A stretch of DNA of 64,000 bases from Candidatus Nitrosocosmicus arcticus (GCF_007826885.1 NZ_ML675586.1:62001-126000), one strand, 5' to 3'. Shown: positions 35,964 through 44,881, counted from the stretch's first letter. Numbers and translations: made by a program. The notes: generated by a model not told the origin, from the sequence alone.

Positions 35964-36092
35964 AATCGTGTGAACATTTAGATAAGTATTATATAATATC
36001 CAGATTTCATAATTTATTCAATCATATACTTTTGATTAACCAAACGGAAATTTTATTATACTTTGAGGATCGTATATGTTGTGTATTAATAA

Positions 36093-36302
36093 TTGTATAA
36101 AGGATACCTCATATCAATCAAAAAAAAGCACATAGTTGTATTAATCTCCTTTTCAATTGTTTTGATTATAGGAATAGCTTATGGACTTTCAATCATGGAA
36201 GTCAATCATCTTTTAATTTCTATTATTTTATCAATTATGATAATGATACTGGTCATTTTTGTACATCTGAATTATACAAAAAAAGAGGAAAAAATTAAAT
36301 AG
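36093..36302 (+). CDS. Small two-helix membrane protein
   Basis: The frame starts at TTG and encodes 69 residues. Two membrane segments (HIVVLISFSIVLIIGIAYGL and LLISIILSIMIMILVIFVHL) sit between basic ends (SIKKKH, NYTKKEEKIK). There is no family match. The TATA-like element and start are weak, so the start is uncertain. It lies 82 bp before the larger membrane gene at 36385 in the same direction and may be co-transcribed. Confidence 0.45.
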   Translation: MYKGYLISIKKKHIVVLISFSIVLIIGIAYGLSIMEVNHLLISIILSIMIMILVIFVHLNYTKKEEKIK

Positions 36303-36370
36303 GTACTCATTGAATTTAGGAACACTTCCCATGTAAATAGATTTAGCATACCCATGTTAATCATAAGAAT

Positions 36371-36384
36371 GGAGGGAGAGAGGA
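36371..36384 (+). promoter_or_regulatory. Purine-rich ribosome binding site
   Basis: GGAGGGAGAGAGGA stands directly before the ATG at 36385. This is an unusually strong Shine-Dalgarno-like stretch in a window where most starts look leaderless; it fits an internal position in a transcript begun upstream. Confidence 0.4.
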
Positions 36385-37698
36385 ATGTCCGTAACGTCCT
36401 TTACAAATAAACTCAATTTGGCATACATAACGTCAACTATTCTTTTGGCTATTTTAGTTGGAACAATGACTGTTGATATCCTACTAGGCGATTTATCATT
36501 AGTACTTGGGAATTTTTCGTGGGCAATTCCTTTATTTATTCTAATGGTAATCATCTACGCCTTCATTCAATATTTTACAATTCAAACTATTAGAAAGAAC
36601 AATGAGGATGTTGAAAAGAGAAACAGCACAGTGAGACGAGTTTCTTTGGGAATGTATTTTTTTCAATACATAATCATTTCTCTCCTTTTGTATCTGACCG
36701 GCTCGATGCTTGTAAGGAATTCCTATGATACTTCCCTTGTAATGGTCTTGATAGGAATGAGTTACGCGGCCACTTCAATTATTTTCGCAATGCTGTCCCT
36801 ACAATTCATAAAATGGTATTTAGCAAATCGTAACTTTTTAGTATTACTATATTTTGTTGTTACTATCGTTATTTCATTTAGAATTATTGCAATAATCCCC
36901 TTTTATGAGGATCTGCTTGCCAGTGTTCCTGTAGAAAGGAGCGCAGAATCCTTAGTTCCCGAATACAATCCAGAAATATTTCTCAACAACATTTATGGTA
37001 TTTCTAGTGGAGTAGCTAATATTTTATTATGGATAAGCACCTCGCTACTTCTTAAACACTATAAAAAAAAGATTGGAAATATTAGATATTATTTGGTAAT
37101 GGTTGTTATTGGCCTCTCTGCAGCCTATTCAATGAGTGATTTTGTTCTTACACCTGCTGTTGAATCCTACTTCGGTGAGGTAGAATACTGGACGTTTACT
37201 GCTTTTCAAGGAGTGTTATCAGGTATAGCACTTGGAATACCTTTTTGGTCAATAAGCATTGCCCTAAAAAACAGCAGCAAAAAGATAAGCTACTATATGC
37301 TTGTATGTGGATTTGCTTTTTGTATTTTCATAACAGCAGGGTCTGCCATTATTGATCATTCTCCATACCCGCCATTTGGACTAGTGGCAATTATGTGTAT
37401 GCAACTCTCATCCTTTATGCTGTTTACTGCATTGTATTCTTCTGCAATTTCAATTTCTGAAGATATAGGGTTACGCAATATAATCCGTAAGAATTTTAAA
37501 GAACAGGCAGATTTACTCGAAAGGATCGGTTTTGCTGAAATGGAGGAGGAATTATTGAAACGAACAGTACAGATTAGTATGAATGAAGCTAACCAGATGT
37601 ATAATACCACAGGTATTCAATCAACTGTAAATGAATTGGAATTGAAGAAATATGCAGAGGAAGTCCTACAGGAGATCAAAGATACCTCTAAAACATAA
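36385..37698 (+). CDS. Multi-pass membrane protein, 10-TM family, paralogue 2
   Basis: The protein has 437 residues with about ten membrane segments up to residue ~360, then a cytosolic helical tail (LLERIGFAEMEEELLKRTVQ ... LKKYAEEVLQEIKD). It shares with 17675-19024 the block YPPFG, LYSSAISISEDIGLRNIIRK and the length and topology. The family appears specific to this kind of archaeon and its function is unknown; the layout suggests a membrane sensor with a coiled signal tail. The start is fixed by the strong purine-rich site. Confidence 0.7.
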   Translation: MSVTSFTNKLNLAYITSTILLAILVGTMTVDILLGDLSLVLGNFSWAIPLFILMVIIYAFIQYFTIQTIRKNNEDVEKRNSTVRRVSLGMYFFQYIIISLLLYLTGSMLVRNSYDTSLVMVLIGMSYAATSIIFAMLSLQFIKWYLANRNFLVLLYFVVTIVISFRIIAIIPFYEDLLASVPVERSAESLVPEYNPEIFLNNIYGISSGVANILLWISTSLLLKHYKKKIGNIRYYLVMVVIGLSAAYSMSDFVLTPAVESYFGEVEYWTFTAFQGVLSGIALGIPFWSISIALKNSSKKISYYMLVCGFAFCIFITAGSAIIDHSPYPPFGLVAIMCMQLSSFMLFTALYSSAISISEDIGLRNIIRKNFKEQADLLERIGFAEMEEELLKRTVQISMNEANQMYNTTGIQSTVNELELKKYAEEVLQEIKDTSKT

Positions 37699-37842
37699 AC
37701 ATATCATAGTTCTATTTTATAAGAACTACATCTAGTTTTTCGTTTTGTTATCAAATTCTATTTTTTAACAATGATTGAAGTTTTTTACCAATTTCTATAA
37801 ATATCTTAAATATTTTTATACATGCCGATCAATTAGACTATT

Positions 37843-38550
37843 ATGCTCATTATGCGCAACATGATTTTAGTAGTGATCTTTTCCTCTATTATGTTTCTAT
37901 CAGGAATGTTTTCACAAAAATCACTATCAATAGAAGAATATCACGATTGTCCGAAGGGCGCAGAACAGGAACTTTGTGAAAGTACGCCAAACATCTCGAA
38001 AGGAATACCTGTTGTGACATTTCCTACAAGAGAAGAAATATATGAATATATTAATTCCTCTGGTGGTAAAAAGGAATTTAATGCTCTTTCAAATGCCAGC
38101 CAAGGATTCTCTTCAAATATTCAAACTGCATCAGCTGGAAATACAACATGGACCGCTTGGCAAGGAAATGTAGACGGAATTAACAAGATTTTTGCTAAGG
38201 TAAGTTATAATGAAAGTTTGGTATTTACACCTGCAGTACAATTATCTGAACAAGTTGCTGGAAATGCAAGCAAACTTGAGCTAGATGTTTCGGAAAATGG
38301 CAACTTGGTATATGCGGTATGGCAGGATAGCAATATAACAACTGGGAAGAATAGAATCATGGTCAGTGCAAGTATGGATGGCGGAGGAAACTTTAGTACT
38401 TATACACTAAATACCCCTAATGATGCTGATTCAATTGATCCAGGATTAAACATAGATGGTGAGAAAGTGGTCGTAAGTTGGACACAAGCTGGTCCAAACG
38501 GGACTTGCTCTCCTCTTCCAGGTACAGCATGCAACCATGGCAGGTGGTAA
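37843..38550 (+). CDS. Secreted BNR/sialidase-fold-like protein, probably truncated
   Basis: The protein has 235 residues. A signal peptide (MILVVIFSSIMFLSGMFSQK) precedes propeller-like repeats (TWTAWQGNVDGINKIFAK, LVYAVWQDSNITTGKNRIMV, SASMDGGGNFSTYTLN, KVVVSWTQAGPNGT). The last complete motif is followed at once by a stop after CNHGRW. Members of this kind are usually much longer. In the next frame the sequence continues as AGGNGNNNFYFDYYF before a stop, so a frameshift near 38535 is possible. The role is probably binding at the cell surface. Confidence 0.6.
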   Translation: MLIMRNMILVVIFSSIMFLSGMFSQKSLSIEEYHDCPKGAEQELCESTPNISKGIPVVTFPTREEIYEYINSSGGKKEFNALSNASQGFSSNIQTASAGNTTWTAWQGNVDGINKIFAKVSYNESLVFTPAVQLSEQVAGNASKLELDVSENGNLVYAVWQDSNITTGKNRIMVSASMDGGGNFSTYTLNTPNDADSIDPGLNIDGEKVVVSWTQAGPNGTCSPLPGTACNHGRW

Positions 38551-39192
38551 TGGTAATAACAACTTCTATTTTGATTATTACTTTTAGCTAAATGTATCTA
38601 TATTCTAAATACATTAATTTTCATTTTAATCACTTATTTCTAAATTAGTCTCAATTTTTTGTCGTAATACAATCTTGTCTACATATTTGTAAGTTTCGGA
38701 TAGGAAAGGATTTTACCAATTAATCAATACTATATTATCATACATGGCGCAGGACCGGCCTGTATATGTTTCTCTTCGTGCACACCTAACCCCATTTAAT
38801 ATAACTTGTCTCTTCTCAAACATAGCTTTTACCTTAACACTCATACGATTATATGGTTTCCAATAGTCTTGGAATGTAACAACTGAATTTTCGTTGTTTC
38901 TATCTTTGCAAACCATTTACGGCTAATCTATCCTTGAATAGTAATATACATTAAACAGGATATAATAAATCTTAATATATATCAATTCCCATTTTATGAA
39001 GAAATCAGTTAGGTATAAAACTAAGTCGACATCGGCTGATTCTTTTTCAACAGAAATAGTTTACAAGGAGGATTCTCAGTACTACCTATAATCCGCTAGA
39101 ACCAAGATGTCATGATTACGAGTTTTCTACTAGTATTTTTGTAGAGGAGAATATCTTCCAAATATTACATATTATGAAATAATGAAATTATG
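38551..39192. other. Intergenic stretch, no dispersed repeat
   Basis: Apart from the doubtful frame at 38713-38916 I see no gene, structured RNA or repeat copy in this 640-bp stretch. It is A/T-rich and separates a probably truncated propeller gene from the DUF72 gene. Confidence 0.3.
38713..38916 (-). CDS. Possible small basic protein
   Basis: The frame runs from ATG to stop, 67 residues (MVCKDRNNENSVVTFQDYWK), with three Cys and many Arg/Lys. Its composition is protein-like but there is no family, promoter or neighbour to support it. It could be a chance frame. Confidence 0.25.
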   Translation of the reverse strand: MVCKDRNNENSVVTFQDYWKPYNRMSVKVKAMFEKRQVILNGVRCARRETYTGRSCAMYDNIVLINW

Positions 39193-40065
39193 CTATTCGG
39201 CCTTTTCTAATACCTTTTTTTCATTTTCGGGTAAAGGTTTCTCACTTATCATTTCTTTAAATTGAAGGGCGTTTAATATGGCTTTACCTCCATAGTGATT
39301 ATTAAAGTACACAAAAATGGTGTCGGTCTTTTCCTTTATTTTTCTAATCTTTTCAACCCATGGATTAAGTTCCTTTTGAGAATAAAGATAGTTATACCAA
39401 TAGTGGCCTTGAGTTGTATTTCTACCATGGAGTCGAACTACTACCCCGGTGGATTTGGAAGTTATGTTATTTTCGTCAGACAGAAACTCTAAATTTTCTT
39501 TCGAAGGAGAATCAGTTAAAACAGAGACTATATCATAATGTTGAAGTAATTCTAGTACACCTTCTGTATTCCATGATTTGTGTCTAAATTCAATTGCAAA
39601 TTTGATATCACTTTGGGTATCTGAATCGCTCTTTAATACTTTAAGAAATTCTTCTAATTTTTTAGATTCCGTAATTGTAAAACTTGGTGGTAACTGGATA
39701 ATTATTGCTCCTAGTTTATGGGAATTTTGTAGAGGTGATATTTTGTCAAGGAATATCTTTAAATCAGTCATTACATCTTTGTTTATATCTAATCTTTTTT
39801 CATGCGTAATTATTTCTGGAACTTTCACTGAGATCTTAAAATCGGCAGGTGTCGCCTTTGTTATTCCTATAAACAAGCCTTGAGTCATATGTTGGTAGAA
39901 TCTATTATAGAAGGTGGCATCCATTTCAACTGTGTTAAAGAATTGTGAATAGTAGTGGAGTTTTCGAGTTTTATTGTCAGGATAAAATACGTTTAGCCAT
40001 CCTCCCTTTTCAGATGAATCACCATAATTCCAGCCTGAACATCCTACGAATAATTGAGGACACAT
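39193..40065 (-). CDS. DUF72 family protein, copy 1
   Basis: The protein has 290 residues. The DUF72 (YecE-like, TIM-barrel) signature is clear: FVGCSGWNYGD at the start, YYSQFFNTVEMDATFYNRFY, FKISVKVPEIITHEKRL, KFAIEFRHKSWNTEGV and a closing VYFNNHYGGKAI. The biochemical function of the family is not established. It is cytosolic. A second member at 54280-55131 is only moderately similar, so they are not recent duplicates. The gene stands alone, 80 bp downstream of the stop of the neighbouring FxLYD gene in the same direction. Confidence 0.85.
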   Translation of the reverse strand: MCPQLFVGCSGWNYGDSSEKGGWLNVFYPDNKTRKLHYYSQFFNTVEMDATFYNRFYQHMTQGLFIGITKATPADFKISVKVPEIITHEKRLDINKDVMTDLKIFLDKISPLQNSHKLGAIIIQLPPSFTITESKKLEEFLKVLKSDSDTQSDIKFAIEFRHKSWNTEGVLELLQHYDIVSVLTDSPSKENLEFLSDENNITSKSTGVVVRLHGRNTTQGHYWYNYLYSQKELNPWVEKIRKIKEKTDTIFVYFNNHYGGKAILNALQFKEMISEKPLPENEKKVLEKAE

Positions 40066-40146
40066 GTTCTAGATTTTGCGATTAATAGATAATGATGAAA
40101 AAATATTTACGAAGATAGATGGAATAACTGTGTTCTAATTACGATG

Positions 40147-41700
40147 TTAGTTTTCATTTCCACCACTGTCATCACTGTTACTATCATTTTGTTCATTATT
40201 AACTTCATCACTATTGCTGTTATCGCTACTACCATCTTCACCGGAATCACCTTCATTATTACTATTCTCATTTTGCTCCTCTTGTTCTTGTTGTTCCTGA
40301 TCAATTAAGGGTTCTATTTCTGCATCTTCATTCTGATTAGTGTTTCCATTAGTTTGTTCTTCACTATCGTTAGTACCAGTGCCATTATTGTTATCTGAAT
40401 CGGTAGTATTGTTTTGACTACTTGTTTCATTAGTATCATCTAGTTCTTCAATTACCTCAAAAGTTGTTCGATCCGTTTCTGTGGTGTATCCCGCTGCATT
40501 GACTGTGGCCGTAACATCAAAATTGCCAGTATTAGATCCCGGACCAATTTCAATCTCGAATGTTGCTACTCCATTATTATTTGTTTGACCACTTTCTACT
40601 TTATCAAAGTCAGTAGTGTAAAATACCCTAAGATCAGTATTGGCATTACCAATTTTTTCTTGTGTACTTTCGTCACTAACTATCACATCAATTGTTTGAA
40701 TATTTCCTCTCACTAGAGGATCGTTCTCAACATCTATTTCTATATCAAGTTCAGCACCTGTAGGAGAAGGATCAAAATTACCGTTACCGTTACTAGACCC
40801 TGATGAGGGCGATTGGCCTATGTTATCATCATTTACAAACCCCTGATTATCGCTTATGGGTGGTGGAGTTGTAAACAGACTTCCACCACTATCAATGAAT
40901 CCTGTACCTACTCCACCACCACCAAAACCATCATTATTAAAAGGAAATTTTGTGCTGGTTGGAAAAGTCATTGAACTTTGAGTAGAATCCATGTCTAGGG
41001 AATAGAATTTGCCTTGAGATTTTGTCTTGTTATCAAAAATAGTGATATCAAATGGCGTCATCTGATTCTGAGTTAGATTGCCAACGTTTAGGCCAAAACT
41101 TTGAGTCCCTACAACTCCTAGACTTGAATTATCATAGAATGTTGCAACTAGATTTAAGAATTGTTCTGGGAATTGTCCTTGGTTAATTATATTACCTGTG
41201 ATGTGAGGATTTCCAATATTGTCTAAAAAGGCACTAGTTCCATTTAATACAAGATTTGCAGGCTTCTCTATTGCAGGTTGCGAAGTAGTAGAAAATTCCA
41301 TAAAGTTAAATTTTCCTAGTATTTGAGGATCCTGTATTATTATATCAAATGGAGATAGTTCGGTTTGTCTAAGAGTTGATATTGATGAAAACGCAGAGTG
41401 GTTGCCAACTATAACATTGTTTGTTGTATCAGATAAAATTGTGGTAATTACAATATCTGTTTGGGGATCAAATGAGGTGTTATTTACCTCACCTATAACG
41501 TGAAAATTACCAAAATCATCTATGAAAGTTGAGGTGCCAATAATTTGGATAATATTAGAATCAAGATTTTGAGCAAATGCATAATCTATATCCCATAAGC
41601 CAATTCCCCAATTAGTAAAAATCATTGAAAACATTGATGTTAATGATATTGCCAAAATTATAATTATTGAAAATTGTGTAGATTCAGAACGTAAATACAA
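40147..41700 (-). CDS. Secreted FxLYD-like / Ig-like protein, paralogue 2
   Basis: The protein has 517 residues with the same plan as 1419-2993: signal peptide (IIIILAISLTSMFSMIFTNW, cleavage near AFAQ), two FxLYD-like domains, a Gly/Ser linker (FGGGGVGTGFIDSGGSLF), one Ig-like domain (VRGNIQTIDVIVSDESTQEK) and an acidic Asn/Asp/Glu/Gln tail. The first ~220 residues are almost identical to the paralogue, with about 140 bp of uninterrupted DNA identity, while linker, Ig domain and tail differ strongly. The TTG start is shared by both copies. I infer a surface role. Confidence 0.8.
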   Translation of the reverse strand: MYLRSESTQFSIIIILAISLTSMFSMIFTNWGIGLWDIDYAFAQNLDSNIIQIIGTSTFIDDFGNFHVIGEVNNTSFDPQTDIVITTILSDTTNNVIVGNHSAFSSISTLRQTELSPFDIIIQDPQILGKFNFMEFSTTSQPAIEKPANLVLNGTSAFLDNIGNPHITGNIINQGQFPEQFLNLVATFYDNSSLGVVGTQSFGLNVGNLTQNQMTPFDITIFDNKTKSQGKFYSLDMDSTQSSMTFPTSTKFPFNNDGFGGGGVGTGFIDSGGSLFTTPPPISDNQGFVNDDNIGQSPSSGSSNGNGNFDPSPTGAELDIEIDVENDPLVRGNIQTIDVIVSDESTQEKIGNANTDLRVFYTTDFDKVESGQTNNNGVATFEIEIGPGSNTGNFDVTATVNAAGYTTETDRTTFEVIEELDDTNETSSQNNTTDSDNNNGTGTNDSEEQTNGNTNQNEDAEIEPLIDQEQQEQEEQNENSNNEGDSGEDGSSDNSNSDEVNNEQNDSNSDDSGGNEN

Positions 41701-41938
41701 TAGTCTAACATCTTCTATTTAAAATTATAAATCTTTTCATAACAATTACATTAACAATTAAAGGAAATTTTATTGAATAAAACAAAAAAAAATAGATCTT
41801 CATTAGGTATAAACAAGTATCGGTAAACCAGACAGGCATGAAAAAGGATCTATTTACCTTAATTTTTTCTTTATCGATGAATCCCTTTCATAATTAAGTC
41901 AAATTGAGATGCTTATCTTGAACAATCTGTTATCAAAT

Positions 41939-42154
41939 TTATCTATGATGATATGATTTCACTGACAGGAAGAGAACGGTAGATGCTATTGCTAGACACA
42001 TAAAACCTGCAGTTAAAAAATACAACGGAGCATCCCGATGATGATCATTAGTTCCAATCACTGCGGAATAGATATATGCCGATCCAAAAAATATCATGAA
42101 AATAGCAAAAACAGTTCCCATGAAGACAATTATATTTTTAATGATTTTATTCAT
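41939..42154 (-). CDS. Small two-helix membrane protein
   Basis: The protein has 71 residues. Two membrane segments (NIIVFMGTVFAIFMIFFGSA and PLYFLTAGFMCLAIASTVLF) are joined by a His/Asp-rich loop (GTNDHHRDAP), and the chain ends SVKSYHHR. The His-rich loop could bind a metal, which is speculation. No family is known. The ATG start is preceded by an A/T-rich region. Confidence 0.55.
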   Translation of the reverse strand: MNKIIKNIIVFMGTVFAIFMIFFGSAYIYSAVIGTNDHHRDAPLYFLTAGFMCLAIASTVLFLSVKSYHHR

Positions 42155-42255
42155 AAAGAATAGTTAATTGGGTGACAATTACATTTAGATTTAGTCTTTT
42201 TATTTCTATTTGTGAAAAATGCTATTACTGTGAAATTCGTATGCAATCATAAAAA

Positions 42256-42432
42256 TTAAAATGTGAAGTCAGCACCTTCTTCATAAAAGACTATATAATT
42301 TACACCAGTTACTACAGCATCAAAATCTTTCACCACCTGAATATTAATTATCTTTTTATTTCCTCTTTGTAGAAAATTATTGATTTCATCCATTATAGTA
42401 TTATTCCATCGAAATATTTCCTGTTTTATCAT
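42256..42432 (-). CDS. Small hypothetical protein
   Basis: From the ATG at 42432 the protein has 58 residues (MIKQEIFRWNNTIMDEINNF) with an alpha helix followed by strands (KKIINIQVVKDFDAVVTGVN, YIVFYEE). A longer version starts 13 codons upstream. The helix-strand layout suggests a compact domain, but no family is recognised. Confidence 0.45.
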   Translation of the reverse strand: MIKQEIFRWNNTIMDEINNFLQRGNKKIINIQVVKDFDAVVTGVNYIVFYEEGADFTF

Positions 42433-42566
42433 ATGTATTTTGAGAATTTTATATATAAAACTCAATCGCAAAATGATGTTATCGAGGTTATAATGCCACG
42501 CGAGGGTAAAAATTTTTTATATATCCTTCCTAAATTTTTTTACCCAAATAATAGTCAGATTTGACG

Positions 42567-42733
42567 TGGGCGCGTGGGATACGGTTCAAGGTTGAATAGA
42601 ATCTAGAATTGGTTTGACACGAGAGTCAGTAAAAAGACTCATCTAGGCAATCATAATATCATTACCATATAACAGAACATTTAGTTTGGGCGCGTGGGGA
42701 TTAAGTTCCTTGTGGTAGTGGGATTTATTGCAA
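42567..42733 (+). repeat. Composite dispersed repeat: tail B unit, linker, tail A unit
   Basis: GTGGGCGCGTGGGAT and ACGGTTCAAGGTTGAATAGA are followed by ATCTAGAATTGG, TTTGACACGAGAGTC, CAATCATAATATCATTACC and AACAGAACATTTAGT. Then come TTGGGCGCGTGGGGAT and TAAGTTCCTTGTGGTAGTGG. This is the best-preserved composite of its type. It fills the spacer before 42882. Confidence 0.85.
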
Positions 42734-42881
42734 AGGTTCATGTAAAAATCAACAACGATAGAAAAAGGACGGATTCTTAGTGGCATGGAAATTGTAGATT
42801 CTTGTACCTATTTTCCTATTATAACTATACAATGATAAAAATTATATGAAAATATCCGTTGACTGAATGATTGGATAGCAA

Positions 42882-43640
42882 TTATTTATTATATTCATCA
42901 TGACGACGAACCCAGAATTGGGCATTTTCATGACCTGCCTCATCTCGACCCTTGGGAACCAGGTCAAGGTAGTTGTATGCTCCATTCAATATATCTATAC
43001 CGCGTGCATATGCTGAATAAGTGTGAAAAATATGACCCTCAGGGTTTTTATAAAATACACTGACGCCTGGCATCTCTGAAATACCTGTGTCCTGTATCAC
43101 GTAATTATAAAACGCGTTCTTCTTTACTACTTCCTCTTCTGTGAAAGACACATGATAGTCGAAATTAAAGTCATTATTATAAGAAGAGACCCAACTAAAA
43201 TCCCACCCCATCCGTTTATGGTATTCAGCTATTTTGTCATATGGTGTCCTCGATATAGCGATCATGCTCACATCTCTTTGATTCAGGTGTATAATTATTT
43301 TATTAAAATTATCAGCCCAAAATGAACAGCTTGGACATCCTGCATCCCAGCTTGGATCAAACATGAAATGATAGACTATAAGTTGACTTCTACCATCGAA
43401 AAGTAATGATAATGTTTCTTTCCCGTTTGACCCATCAAAAACATACTCTTTATCAACTCTAACCCAAGGTAAATCTCGTCTCTTTTGGCTAAGTTGGTCA
43501 CGTACAACGGTAAACTCTTTTTCTTTGGTTAGTAAATCTTTACGAGCTTTTATCCATTCATCTTGCTTAACAATAGTATGGTTTTTCGAGAGGTCTTTAT
43601 CTTTTTTTTCAGTTCTGTTTTCATGCTCATTTATGGACAT
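42882..43640 (-). CDS. DUF899 thioredoxin-like protein
   Basis: The protein has 252 residues. It matches DUF899: WIKARKDLLTKEKEFTVVRD, then RDLPWVRVDKEYVFDG, and the block SWDAGCPSCSFWADNF, where a CPSC pair sits in a thioredoxin-like fold, followed by ISRTPYDKIAEYHKRMGWDF. The C-terminal GAYNYLDLVPKGRDE is also typical. Function is unknown; a redox role is inferred from the CxxC. It is divergent from the ArsR/SRPBCC pair with 65 bp between the starts, an association I know from bacteria as well. Regulation by that ArsR through the palindrome at 43661 is likely. Confidence 0.85.
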   Translation of the reverse strand: MSINEHENRTEKKDKDLSKNHTIVKQDEWIKARKDLLTKEKEFTVVRDQLSQKRRDLPWVRVDKEYVFDGSNGKETLSLLFDGRSQLIVYHFMFDPSWDAGCPSCSFWADNFNKIIIHLNQRDVSMIAISRTPYDKIAEYHKRMGWDFSWVSSYNNDFNFDYHVSFTEEEVVKKNAFYNYVIQDTGISEMPGVSVFYKNPEGHIFHTYSAYARGIDILNGAYNYLDLVPKGRDEAGHENAQFWVRRHDEYNK

Positions 43641-43660
43641 TGGAAATAAATATAACCGCT

Positions 43661-43682
43661 GTTATTTAAATATTTAAATAAC
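43661..43682. promoter_or_regulatory. Perfect 22-bp palindrome, probable ArsR operator
   Basis: Half-site GTTATTTAAAT is followed directly by its exact reverse complement. It lies in the middle of the 65-bp spacer between the divergent DUF899 and ArsR starts and overlaps the likely TATA boxes of both. ArsR-type repressors bind such symmetrical sites, so control of both genes is expected. Confidence 0.65.
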
Positions 43683-43705
43683 TGTACAACTCATTTATTA
43701 TAGTA

Positions 43706-44038
43706 ATGGCGCCTTCGGTTTGGAAAGTACTATCTGAGGACAGTAGAAGACAAATATTACTACTGTTGAGAGAACGGGATATGTATCCAACTGAGATTGC
43801 CAAGTATTTTGATACTACATTGGCTGCAGTTTCTACTAATCTAAGAATTTTAAAGGATGCTGATTTGATACAAGAAACCAGAGAAGGGCAAAAAAAACGA
43901 TATTCAATTAATCCTAAAACTTCAATGGAAATAAAGGATTTTTTTGATAAGATGTGGGGTCATAGTCTCAATGATCTTAAGGAGTTTGTTGAGGAGACAA
44001 GTAACAAAGAAAAGAATCATGGAATTAGAAAGAAATGA
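43706..44038 (+). CDS. ArsR-family transcriptional regulator
   Basis: The protein has 110 residues with a winged helix of ArsR type: VWKVLSEDSRRQILLLLRER, MYPTEIAKYFDTTLAAVSTN (recognition helix region) and LRILKDADLIQETREGQKKR (wing). No metal-binding Cys cluster is visible, so it belongs to the group linked to SRPBCC partners. The stop overlaps the start of the next gene (ATGA at 44035). It probably represses its own operon and the divergent DUF899 gene through the palindrome at 43661. Confidence 0.85.
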   Translation: MAPSVWKVLSEDSRRQILLLLRERDMYPTEIAKYFDTTLAAVSTNLRILKDADLIQETREGQKKRYSINPKTSMEIKDFFDKMWGHSLNDLKEFVEETSNKEKNHGIRKK

Positions 44039-44478
44039 AAGAAAAAGATTATGATGCAATTAGAAAAGAAATAGTAATCAATGCCTCAGTAGATAAAGTA
44101 TATTCAGCTCTAATTGATCCCGAGCTATTAACTCAGTGGTTTCCCAACATAGCGACCATAGAACCATGGGCTGGAGGAAAAGTATTTTTTAGATTTTCAA
44201 AGGAGGTGACAAAAGAGAAAAAGGATCATGATGTTATTGGAACGATTATTAGCATCATACCAAATAAAGAACTTTCTTATACTTGGAACTTTACAACGAA
44301 ACCAGAATATAATAAAAATACTATTGTTACTTGGAAACTTGAACAGCTAGACAATGATAAAACGAAAATTACTTTAATTCATAGCGGCTTTACAAATGTA
44401 GATAGAATTCAATATGATGAACATAATGAGGGCTGGGATTGGTATACCAAAAGACTCGAGAATTTTGTTAGAGATTAG
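44035..44478 (+). CDS. SRPBCC / AHSA1-like ligand-binding protein
   Basis: The protein has 147 residues and the START-like AHSA1 pattern: IRKEIVINASVDKVYSALID, then ELLTQWFPNIATIEPWAGG, ELSYTWNF and the closing HNEGWDWYTKRLENF helix. It should bind a hydrophobic ligand or protein. The ATGA overlap with the ArsR gene implies coupled translation. The ArsR-AHSA1 pair is a known arrangement, and the divergent DUF899 gene is probably its functional partner. Confidence 0.85.
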   Translation: MKEKDYDAIRKEIVINASVDKVYSALIDPELLTQWFPNIATIEPWAGGKVFFRFSKEVTKEKKDHDVIGTIISIIPNKELSYTWNFTTKPEYNKNTIVTWKLEQLDNDKTKITLIHSGFTNVDRIQYDEHNEGWDWYTKRLENFVRD

Positions 44479-44586
44479 GTAAATAAGGATAGGCCATAAG
44501 AGTAATCAACCTATAAGATTAAGAACACATAGCAATCTACTTTCGATAAATTTGCGAGATAAATTCACTAGCCGGACATATTAGCA

Positions 44587-44768
44587 CCTTTAGAATTAGT
44601 TTATGAGATCGCAAACTAGTAGGGTTCTATAACATTGAATAGCACAACGAATTCCCGGATATGATTATGCATTCTAGTGCTTGATGTCTGACGGATTTGG
44701 TATGACGTTTAGTAACAGTCTGGGCGCGTGGGGATTAAGTTCCTAGTGGTAGTAGGGTTCTAATGCAA
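44587..44768 (+). repeat. Dispersed repeat: long lead plus tail A
   Basis: It begins with a trace of the P block (CTTTAGAATTAG). The long lead follows (CTAGTAGGGTTCTATAACAT ... TAGTGCTTGATGTCTGA ... ATGACGTTTAGTAACAGTCT), then GGGCGCGTGGGGAT and TAAGTTCCTAGTGGTAG, TAGGGTTCTAATGCAA. The lead opens with the same AGTAGGGTTCTA that closes tail A, so units could chain end to end. Confidence 0.85.
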
Positions 44769-44881
44769 TGAAAAGTTTTCAATGTCTAGAGATACAGAAG
44801 GTAAATGGAATACAGTGATGACAAATACTATTTATCAAATCTCTGAGGCATGGATTGTGATGACTCTATCACATAGTTCTT

